Assembly (NCBI GenBank): GCA_946481735.1
Contig: CAMLOU010000069.1
Coordinates: forward strand, 1 to 22,967
DNA length: 22,967 nucleotides
DNA from: an uncultured Cellvibrio sp.
GTDB taxonomy: Bacteria; Pseudomonadota; Gammaproteobacteria; Pseudomonadales; Cellvibrionaceae
Direction: 5' to 3'
The translations under genes and the position numbers were made by a program. This document shows positions 16,827 through 22,967 of this stretch, in pieces (the first letter of the stretch is position 1; the number at the start of each line of letters is the position of its first letter). The notes below the pieces were generated by a model that saw only the letters and a program-made list of their open reading frames with translations, made no database searches and was not told where the DNA came from.

Positions 16827-17599
16827 AACAGGCTCCGATGATTGAAGCAAAAAACCTGTGGAAACAGTATGGCGATAACGTTGTGCTGGAGCGCATGAAC
16901 GTGCGCGTTAATGCCGGTGAATTTATCACCATGGTCGGCACATCCGGGTGCGGCAAAAGCACCTTTCTGAAGATGCTACTGGGGATGGAATCGCCCTCTT
17001 CCGGCGAATTATTGCTGGATGGAAAGCCCATCCCCAACGAGCCTGATCAATCGCGCGGCATTGTGTTTCAACAGTATTCGGTATTTCCGCACCTGACCGT
17101 ACTGCAAAACGTTGTGCTTGCACGGGAATTTGAACAGTCGCGCTGGTTAGGAAAATTATTCGGTAGCGCAAAACGCCGGGTGGAAGATGAAGCCAAGGCA
17201 TTGATCGACACTGTCGGTTTAACCCCGGCATTACAACGTTACCCCCATGAATTATCCGGCGGTATGAAACAGCGGCTCGCCATTGCCCAGGCACTGATCC
17301 GCCGGCCACGTATTTTGTTGCTGGATGAACCTTTCGGCGCGCTTGATCCGGGCATTCGTGCAGATATGCATCAGCTGGTATTAAAACTCTGGCAGGAACA
17401 TCAGCTGACTGTGTTTATGGTGACCCACGATCTAAGTGAAGGCTTTTATCTCGGCACACGTTTGTGGGTGTTCGACAAACTGCGCCGTGACAACCAGGCA
17501 CCCACTGCCTACGGCGCCAATATTACCTATGACTTACCCATCACCCGACAAAAAGTTGTTGTACCCAAAGATTTGCAAGCCTTAACAGAACAGGAATAA
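16823..17599 (+). CDS. ABC transporter ATP-binding protein (NitT/TauT type)
   Basis: The 258-residue ATPase of the transporter, at the cytoplasmic face of the membrane. Walker A is GTSGCGKST (39-47), the Q-loop is VFQQYSVFPH (81-90), the signature is LSGGMKQRLA (144-153), Walker B is ILLLDEPFGALD (164-175) and the switch histidine is His202 in MVTHD. The frame is open to 16613, but ATG 16823 has AGGAGG 6-7 nt upstream and overlaps the permease stop by 4 nt. The C-terminal part (FDKLRRDNQAPTAYGANITYDLP) is typical of ATPases from urea/guanidine carboxylase operons. It is followed 8 nt later by UAAP2. Confidence 0.93.
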   Translation: MKQAPMIEAKNLWKQYGDNVVLERMNVRVNAGEFITMVGTSGCGKSTFLKMLLGMESPSSGELLLDGKPIPNEPDQSRGIVFQQYSVFPHLTVLQNVVLAREFEQSRWLGKLFGSAKRRVEDEAKALIDTVGLTPALQRYPHELSGGMKQRLAIAQALIRRPRILLLDEPFGALDPGIRADMHQLVLKLWQEHQLTVFMVTHDLSEGFYLGTRLWVFDKLRRDNQAPTAYGANITYDLPITRQKVVVPKDLQALTEQE

Positions 17600-17607
17600 C
17601 GCTAGCC

Positions 17608-18318
17608 ATGAGTGAGATTATTTACACCACCCAACTACCCGGCAATGCTCACTGGTCACTGGACATGCGGCGCGGTTCAATGATGCGCCTGACCGACATC
17701 GACGGTGGCGCGAACGTGGGCATGCTGTTTTATAACCCGCGCAATTTGCTGGAGCGTTACAACGCGCCGGACACCTTGAAGTGTCAACACACCTTTAAAT
17801 TGCAGCGGGGCAATTGTTTGTACTCCGATATGGGGCGAATTTTTGCATCGATCATCGAAGACGATAGCCACTGGCACGATACCGTGTGCGGTAACAGCAA
17901 CGCTGCCTTGGTTGAACAAAAATGGGGCAAACGCGACTACCAGACCCAACGCAACGACTGGCTGCAAAATGGCTACGATGCCTTTCTGGTGGAATTGGCC
18001 AAATACGGTTTAGGCCCGGCCGATATGGCAGCCAATATGAATTGGTTCAGCAAAGTGGTGAGTGATGATGCAGGCAATATTCAGCTCGACACCAGCGCGC
18101 ATAAACCTGGGCAGCAGGTGACCTTGCGTTTTGAGATGGATACGCTGGTGGTACTGCACACCTGCCCGCATCCGTTGGATAACGCTGAACATTATCCCTT
18201 TAAAGCGGTGAGTATTGAATTAGGTAAAGCTGATCCGGTTGCCGATGACGATTATTGCAAAAATTTCCGGCCGGAAAATCAGCGCGGCTTTATGAATAAC
18301 CATTTGTACTACTTGTAA
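17608..18318 (+). CDS. Carboxyguanidine deiminase subunit, UAAP2-type (DUF1989)
   Basis: A 236-residue DUF1989 protein of the 'urea carboxylase-associated protein 2' group. With its partner UAAP1 it forms carboxyguanidine deiminase (CgdAB), which converts carboxyguanidine made by guanidine carboxylase to allophanate and ammonia. Visible family features are SLDMRRGSMMRLTDIDGGANVGMLFYNP (17-44), HWHDTVCG (88-95), a MNWFSKV segment (144-150) and HTCPHPLDN (184-192); the Cys and His residues are plausible metal ligands, by inference. I do not assign the A or B letter. ATG 17608 lies 8 nt after the ATPase stop. The ribosome-binding site is weak (AGGA about 12 nt away), so coupling to the ATPase is likely. 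A REP pair separates it from UAAP1. Confidence 0.88.
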   Translation: MSEIIYTTQLPGNAHWSLDMRRGSMMRLTDIDGGANVGMLFYNPRNLLERYNAPDTLKCQHTFKLQRGNCLYSDMGRIFASIIEDDSHWHDTVCGNSNAALVEQKWGKRDYQTQRNDWLQNGYDAFLVELAKYGLGPADMAANMNWFSKVVSDDAGNIQLDTSAHKPGQQVTLRFEMDTLVVLHTCPHPLDNAEHYPFKAVSIELGKADPVADDDYCKNFRPENQRGFMNNHLYYL

Positions 18319-18332
18319 AAATTATTGTCGGA
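18318..18332 (+). repeat. 15-nt direct repeat, left copy
   Basis: AAAATTATTGTCGGA recurs exactly at 18453-18467. The left copy runs into REP copy 3; the two copies bracket the REP pair. Confidence 0.7.
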
Positions 18333-18362
18333 TTACGGCGCTTTGCGCCTAATGCGACCTAC
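18326..18362 (-). repeat. REP-like palindrome, copy 3
   Basis: Starts TGTCGGATTA and ends in CCTAC, so it is inverted relative to copy 1. The distal stem is GGCGC/GCGCC and the lower stem carries one mismatch (ATGCGAC). It starts 7 nt after the UAAP2 stop. Confidence 0.8.
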
Positions 18363-18383
18363 TGGAACACGAAAGTAGTGCCT

Positions 18384-18416
18384 GTAGGCCGGATTAGCCA
18401 ACGGCGTAGTCCGACA
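18384..18416 (+). repeat. REP-like palindrome, copy 4
   Basis: Starts GTAGGCCGGATTA and ends TAGTCCGACA, with two substitutions relative to the consensus. It is paired with copy 3 across 21 nt, GTAGG ends facing each other. Confidence 0.8.
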
Positions 18417-18452
18417 TTATTGGCCAACGCAAGTACATCGTCGTTTGAAATG

Positions 18453-18467
18453 AAAATTATTGTCGGA
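18453..18467 (+). repeat. 15-nt direct repeat, right copy, next to the UAAP1 ribosome-binding site
   Basis: An exact copy of 18318-18332. Its TGTCGGA end looks like the start of a REP element that is then cut off, and the following bases form CGGAGC, the probable ribosome-binding site (GGAG, 7-8 nt before ATG) of UAAP1. Confidence 0.65.
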
Positions 18468-18475
18468 GCATTACT

Positions 18476-19114
18476 ATGCTGATTGAAAGTCAACGCAATC
18501 CGGAACAGGCCGCTGCGCGCCATTGGGTTGGCGCGGGGGATTATTTTCTGGGAGAAATTAAACAGGGGCAAACGTTGCGACTGGTGGATCTTGAAGGTAA
18601 CCAGGCAGCGGATGTGTTGTTTTATAACGCGCAGAACCCCAGCGAACGTTACAGCGCGATGGATACCATTCGCACCCAGGGAAATGTGTATCTCAGAGGT
18701 GGTAGCAAATTAATCTCCAACAATAACCGCGAAATGCTGGAGATTGTGGCCGATACCTGTGGCCGTCACGATACCTTGGGCGGCGCCTGTGCAACAGAAA
18801 GCAATACAGTGCGCTACAGCCTGGAAAAACGATGCATGCACGCCTGCCGCGACAGCTGGATGCTCGCCATTGCCGAGCATCCGGAATTTCACATCAGCAA
18901 GCGCGATATTACTCACAACATCAACTTCTTTATGAACGTACCGGTTACCAGCGACGGCGGCTTGACCTTTGCCGACGGTATTTCAGCACCGGGAAAATAT
19001 GTTGAGCTGACCGCGAAGATGGATATCGTCATGTTGATTTCCAATTGCCCGCAACTGAACAACCCCTGCAATGGTTACAACCCGACACCCATTGAAGTGT
19101 TGGTGTGGAATTAG
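18476..19114 (+). CDS. Carboxyguanidine deiminase subunit, UAAP1-type (DUF1989)
   Basis: A 212-residue DUF1989 protein of the 'urea carboxylase-associated protein 1' group, partner of the UAAP2-type protein upstream. Typical segments are [22 protein letters not shown] (31-52), [13 protein letters not shown] (93-105), [11 protein letters not shown] (118-128), [13 protein letters not shown] (144-156) and [11 protein letters not shown] (189-199); the Cys/His residues may bind a metal. The pair removes an imino group from carboxyguanidine to give allophanate, which allophanate hydrolase would then degrade. ATG 18476 follows GGAG, which lies in REP-derived-looking sequence. The gene is separated from UAAP2 by 157 bp holding two REP elements and from the carboxylase by 79 bp. 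Confidence 0.9.
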   Translation: MLIESQRNPEQAAARHWVGAGDYFLGEIKQGQTLRLVDLEGNQAADVLFYNAQNPSERYSAMDTIRTQGNVYLRGGSKLISNNNREMLEIVADTCGRHDTLGGACATESNTVRYSLEKRCMHACRDSWMLAIAEHPEFHISKRDITHNINFFMNVPVTSDGGLTFADGISAPGKYVELTAKMDIVMLISNCPQLNNPCNGYNPTPIEVLVWN

Positions 19115-19138
19115 AAGCCGTCTAAAAAGTTGCCTCTT

Positions 19139-19154
19139 CAGTGGACGACCACTG
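19139..19154. repeat. Small perfect hairpin before the carboxylase gene
   Basis: CAGTGG-ACGA-CCACTG is a 6-bp stem with a 4-nt loop, 40 nt upstream of the carboxylase start. No T-run follows, so it is not an intrinsic terminator. It may act on mRNA stability or translation, or be chance. Confidence 0.35.
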
Positions 19155-19193
19155 TCGTAAGAAAACCCTGCGGGACGGCCTGCTGGAGCTGAC

Positions 19194-22100
19194 ATGTTTA
19201 CCAAGGTATTAATCGCCAATCGTGGCGCTATCGCTGTTCGTATTATCCGCACGTTAAAAAAACTCAATATTCAATCCGTGGCTATCTATGCAGAATCCGA
19301 TCGCGATTCCCTGCATGTTCGCCTTGCCGATGAAGCCTTTTGCCTCGGCGAAGGGGCGGCGGCACAAACCTACCTGGACCGCAAAAAAATCCTGGCGGTT
19401 GCGCAACAAAGCGGTGTACAAGCTATTCATCCCGGTTACGGTTTCTTAAGCGAAAACGCCAGCTTCGTTGCGGAATGCGAAGCGGCCGGTCTGGTATTTA
19501 TCGGCCCCACGGCGGAGCAGATGGTAACCTTCGGTTTAAAACACAAAGCGCGGGAACTGGCTCAAGCCGCAAACGTGCCTTTGTGCCCCGGCACCGATCT
19601 GTTAAAAGACATCAACGACGCGAAGCAGGCTGCAGCGGCTATCGGCTACCCCGTGATGTTGAAGAGCACCGCAGGCGGTGGTGGCATTGGCATGCAGCTG
19701 TGTCAAAGCGAAGCTGAATTAGTCAATGCGTTTGATAGCGTGAAGCGACTGGGGGCAAACAACTTCGCCGATGACGGCGTGTTCCTGGAAAAATTTATTG
19801 CCGCCGCGCGTCATATCGAAGTGCAGATCTTCGGCGATGGTAAAGGCAAGGCCGTCGCCATCGGCGAGCGCGATTGTTCCAGCCAGCGTCGCAATCAAAA
19901 AGTGGTTGAAGAATGCCCGGCACCAAACCTGCCTGAAGCACAGCGTGCGGCCATGCAACGCACCGCTGAGCAACTGCTGGCATCGGTGAATTATCGCAAT
20001 GCGGGCACCGTAGAATTTATCTACGACGCGCAGGAAGAAAAATTTTATTTCCTGGAAGTCAACACGCGTCTGCAAGTTGAGCACGGTGTAACGGAAGAAG
20101 TCTGGGGTGTGGATCTGGTGGCGTGGATGCTGCGCCAAGCGGCGGATGAACTGGGCGATATTGTGGTATTACGCAATCAGTTGTCCGCTAAAGGCCACGC
20201 TATTCAAGTGCGCGTTTATGCCGAAGACCCCGCGCAAAGTTTTCAACCCTGCGCCGGTTTACTCAGCCAGGTTATCTGGCCGGCGACTCAAGCGGGTGTG
20301 CGTATCGACCACTGGATTGAAAGCGGTATTGACGTACCGGCGTATTTTGATCCCATGCTGGCCAAGGTGATTGTGCACGATACATCGCGCGAGGCCGCGT
20401 TAAAAAAACTCGCTGACACACTGGAATCGTCCAGCCTGTACGGGATTGAAACCAACCTCGGTTATCTGCGCACACTCTTGCAGGATGAAACCTTGCGCAG
20501 CGGGAAGATGACCACGCGTTACCTCAACCAATTTGTGTATCAACCCGCCCGCATTGACGTGATCCAGGGCGGCACCCAAACCACGATCCAGGATTATCCG
20601 GGCCGCTGCGGTTACTGGCATGTGGGCGTGCCCACGTCCGGCCCTTTCGATAATTATTCATTCCGTCTCGGCAACCGCTTGTTAAACAACAGCGACACCG
20701 CCGCCGGTTTGGAAATTACCTTGCAGGGCCCGACGCTGAAATTCAGTTGTGCGACTACCATCGTATTAACCGGTGCAGCCATTGAAGCAAAACTGGATGG
20801 CCAACCGCTTGCGACTTATGACGTGATCAATATCGCTGCCGGTCAACAGTTACAGTTAGGCCGAATTACGAAACAAGGTGCACGCGCGTATCTATGTGTG
20901 GCGGGCGGGATTCAATGTCCGGATTATCTCGCGGCCAAGGCCACCTTTACGCTGGGCCAATTCGGTGGTCACAATGGGCGCGCGTTACGCGCTGGTGATG
21001 TCCTGGCGCTGGATAAAAACCATTGCCAACGCCGTGAATCTATAACGCCATGCCCCGATGCATTAAAACCGGTGATCACCAATCAATGGCAGGTGCGCGT
21101 TATCTATGGCCCACACGGTGCGCCGGATTTTTTTACCGACGAGGATATTCAACAATTCTTTAATCACGATTGGGAAGTGCATTACAACTCCAGCCGCACC
21201 GGCGTGCGCCTGATCGGTCCCAAGCCGCAATGGGCGCGCAACTCCGGTGGCGAAGCCGGTATGCACCCGTCGAATATTCACGACAACGCTTACGCTTTCG
21301 GCACGGTGGATTTTACCGGCGATATGCCGGTGATCCTCGGCCCCGATGGACCATCGCTCGGCGGATTTGTTTGCCCGGCCACGGTGATTACCGCTGATTT
21401 GTGGAAACTCGGTCAATTGCGCGCGGGCGATAAGATTCGTTTTATTCCTGTTAACGTCGATACCGCTGTTGCCATTGAAGCCGCACAGAAAAAAAGTTTG
21501 CAACATCTTGTTGATCCATCACCCGCAGCTTCAGTCGCCGTGACGGAACTGCCCTCGCCTATTGTGGCGCGACTGAGTGCAGACGCCTGCGGCGAAGATA
21601 TTGTTTACCGCGTGGCTGGCGATCACTTCCTGTTGGTTGAATATGGCCCACTGGAACTGGATATTAAACTGCGTTTTCGCGCCCATGCCCTTATGCAATG
21701 GTTGCAAAAAAATTCGCTACCCGGCTTGCGCGAACTCACGCCGGGGATTCGCTCGTTGCAAGTTCATTACGACAGCCAAACCCTGTCACTGGCGCAACTA
21801 CTCGACCACTTGCAGCGCGGCGAGCACGCGCTTGCGCAACAGCTCGCCGAATTAAGCGTGCCCTCGCGCATCGTGTATTTACCGTTGAGCTGGGATGACG
21901 AAGCATGCCAGCAGGCTATTCAAAAATACATGCAGTCCGTGCGCGCTAACGCGCCCTGGTGTCCCAGCAATCTGGAATTTATCCGACGCATCAATGGGCT
22001 GAATTCCATTCAGGACGTAAAAGACATTTTGTTTAGTGCGTCCTATCTAGTGATGGGCCTCGGCGATGTTTATCTCGGTGCACCCGTCGCCACGCCGACT

Positions 22101-22808
22101 GACCCGCGCCATCGGCTGGTAACCACCAAATACAATCCAGCCCGCACCTGGACGGCGGAAAACTCTGTCGGCATCGGCGGCTCTTATCTGTGTGTGTATG
22201 GCATGGAAGGTCCCGGCGGTTATCAATTTGTCGGGCGAACTTTGCAGATGTGGAACCGGTATCGCCAAACCAAAGAATTTGCCGAACCCTGGCTGCTGCG
22301 CTTCTTTGACCAGATTCGTTTTTATGAAGTGTCCAACGCGGAACTACAGGATATTCGCCGCGATTTTCCGCAGGGTCGCTATCCCTTGCGGATTGAAGAA
22401 AGCCACTTCAGCTTGAAAGAATACGAAACGTTTCTCGAACACAATGCGCAAGACATCGCCGCGTTTACACAGCAACGTGAACAGGCGTTTGATGAAGAGT
22501 TAGCACGCTGGCATGCAAACGGGCAGTTCAATTATGAGCAGGCGGAGGTTGTTGAAGAAACCGCCGCGAGCGATATTCCCGATGGTGCTGTTTGTGTGGA
22601 TAGTTCTGTCTCCGGTAGTGTTTGGCAAACGCAAATCCAACCTGGTCAGGTTGTTAATGCGGGCGATGTGTTGTTGATCCTTGAGTCGATGAAGATGGAG
22701 ATCAACATCACCGCGCCCTGCGCGGGTAAGGTCGTGCAAGTGTTGAAAACGGAAGGTTCGCGTGTGCAAGCGGGGCAGACATTGGTGGTGATGGAGGGTG
22801 TGGAGTAA
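19194..22808 (+). CDS. Guanidine carboxylase (biotin-dependent, 'urea carboxylase' family)
   Basis: A 1204-residue enzyme that carboxylates guanidine with bicarbonate and ATP. Order of domains: biotin carboxylase (about 1-448) with HPGYGFLSEN (79-88), the ATP-grasp glycine loop KSTAGGGGIGMQ (157-168) and EVNTRLQVEH (288-297); KipA/AHS2-like domain (about 453-770); KipI/AHS1-like domain (about 790-1030), the two together forming the carboxyltransferase; a linker; and a biotinyl domain (about 1130-1204) with ESMKM, Lys1167 being the biotin site. Length matches bacterial stand-alone family members, without the fused amidase of yeast urea amidolyase. ATG 19194 has GGAG 5 nt upstream. The guanidine-I riboswitch and UAAP1/UAAP2 argue for guanidine rather than urea as the main substrate. 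The product goes to UAAP1/2; allophanate hydrolase is presumably beyond the window. Confidence 0.93.
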   Translation: MFTKVLIANRGAIAVRIIRTLKKLNIQSVAIYAESDRDSLHVRLADEAFCLGEGAAAQTYLDRKKILAVAQQSGVQAIHPGYGFLSENASFVAECEAAGLVFIGPTAEQMVTFGLKHKARELAQAANVPLCPGTDLLKDINDAKQAAAAIGYPVMLKSTAGGGGIGMQLCQSEAELVNAFDSVKRLGANNFADDGVFLEKFIAAARHIEVQIFGDGKGKAVAIGERDCSSQRRNQKVVEECPAPNLPEAQRAAMQRTAEQLLASVNYRNAGTVEFIYDAQEEKFYFLEVNTRLQVEHGVTEEVWGVDLVAWMLRQAADELGDIVVLRNQLSAKGHAIQVRVYAEDPAQSFQPCAGLLSQVIWPATQAGVRIDHWIESGIDVPAYFDPMLAKVIVHDTSREAALKKLADTLESSSLYGIETNLGYLRTLLQDETLRSGKMTTRYLNQFVYQPARIDVIQGGTQTTIQDYPGRCGYWHVGVPTSGPFDNYSFRLGNRLLNNSDTAAGLEITLQGPTLKFSCATTIVLTGAAIEAKLDGQPLATYDVINIAAGQQLQLGRITKQGARAYLCVAGGIQCPDYLAAKATFTLGQFGGHNGRALRAGDVLALDKNHCQRRESITPCPDALKPVITNQWQVRVIYGPHGAPDFFTDEDIQQFFNHDWEVHYNSSRTGVRLIGPKPQWARNSGGEAGMHPSNIHDNAYAFGTVDFTGDMPVILGPDGPSLGGFVCPATVITADLWKLGQLRAGDKIRFIPVNVDTAVAIEAAQKKSLQHLVDPSPAASVAVTELPSPIVARLSADACGEDIVYRVAGDHFLLVEYGPLELDIKLRFRAHALMQWLQKNSLPGLRELTPGIRSLQVHYDSQTLSLAQLLDHLQRGEHALAQQLAELSVPSRIVYLPLSWDDEACQQAIQKYMQSVRANAPWCPSNLEFIRRINGLNSIQDVKDILFSASYLVMGLGDVYLGAPVATPTDPRHRLVTTKYNPARTWTAENSVGIGGSYLCVYGMEGPGGYQFVGRTLQMWNRYRQTKEFAEPWLLRFFDQIRFYEVSNAELQDIRRDFPQGRYPLRIEESHFSLKEYETFLEHNAQDIAAFTQQREQAFDEELARWHANGQFNYEQAEVVEETAASDIPDGAVCVDSSVSGSVWQTQIQPGQVVNAGDVLLILESMKMEINITAPCAGKVVQVLKTEGSRVQAGQTLVVMEGVE

Positions 22809-22874
22809 AAACGAAAATGTGTGGATGAAAAGGTTATGCGAAGTTGTTGTGGATAGTGCCGTTTGCGAGTCTGG

Positions 22875-22905
22875 TGTCGGATTACGCTGCGCTAATCCGA
22901 CCTAC
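22875..22905 (-). repeat. REP-like palindrome, copy 5
   Basis: Identical to copy 2 over the whole 31 nt (15911-15941), same orientation, ending in CCTAC. It lies 66 nt after the carboxylase stop. Confidence 0.85.
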
Positions 22906-22928
22906 GGGTTCAGTCATCTCCGCGACAT

Positions 22929-22965
22929 GTAGGTCGGATTAGCCGCCCAGCGGCGTAATCCGACA
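22929..22965 (+). repeat. REP-like palindrome, copy 6
   Basis: Starts GTAGGTCGGATTA and ends TAATCCGACA, with a long distal stem CCGC-CCA-GCGG. It is paired with copy 5 across 23 nt, GTAGG ends facing each other. The rest of this 159-bp tail (22809-22967) holds no gene or clear terminator. Confidence 0.85.
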
Positions 22966-22967
22966 TC

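Noticed and set aside
15806..22965. Spaced palindromes considered as a CRISPR array or attachment sites
   Set aside because: Copies are few, far apart, alternate in orientation and lie between genes of an operon; there are no regular spacers, cas genes or integrase.

Overview
The window looks like chromosomal DNA from a gammaproteobacterium. A Cellvibrionaceae-type organism is my best guess, from the gene combination (DUF1631/PilZ pair, cold-shock/excalibur protein, GlgE pathway) and from REP-type palindromes between genes. This is inference from gene content only; no rRNA or other marker is present.

Left half, minus strand (9740 down to 1): a compact alpha-glucan/trehalose operon read glgE > treS-mak fusion > glgB > short-chain dehydrogenase > treF. 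TreS isomerises trehalose to maltose, its fused maltokinase domain makes maltose-1-phosphate, GlgE polymerises that into alpha-1,4-glucan, and GlgB adds branches. The last two genes add a catabolic branch: a glucose-dehydrogenase-like SDR and a cytoplasmic trehalase, which starts on a GTG inside the SDR gene and runs off the left edge. The roughly 610 bp upstream of glgE is AT-rich and holds several dyads, including a 20-bp palindrome and four copies of AATTTGC/GCAAATT.

Centre (10355-14055): a small plus-strand pair, a DUF2007 protein with a C-terminal membrane helix and a cold-shock domain-TM-excalibur protein, faces a minus-strand pair, DUF1631 and PilZ, joined by a TAATG overlap. Functions here are mostly unknown; PilZ suggests c-di-GMP binding.

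Right half, plus strand (about 14336 to the right edge): a guanidine-assimilation operon. Its leader contains a clear guanidine-I (ykkC) riboswitch. Upstream of that I see a sigma-54 -24/-12 promoter and two NtrC-like sites 32 bp apart, at about -142 and -110. The genes encode a NitT/TauT-type ABC transporter (binding protein, permease, ATPase), the two DUF1989 proteins UAAP2 and UAAP1 (carboxyguanidine deiminase subunits), and a 1204-residue biotin-dependent guanidine carboxylase (historically 'urea carboxylase'). Allophanate hydrolase, the expected last enzyme, is not in the window. Three spacers of this region carry paired, oppositely oriented REP-like palindromes, six copies in all.

The most interesting points are the apparent stacking of nitrogen control (sigma-54/NtrC) on guanidine sensing (riboswitch), the REP pairs that punctuate the operon and may even supply the ribosome-binding site of UAAP1, and the inclusion of trehalase and a glucose dehydrogenase-like enzyme in a GlgE operon.
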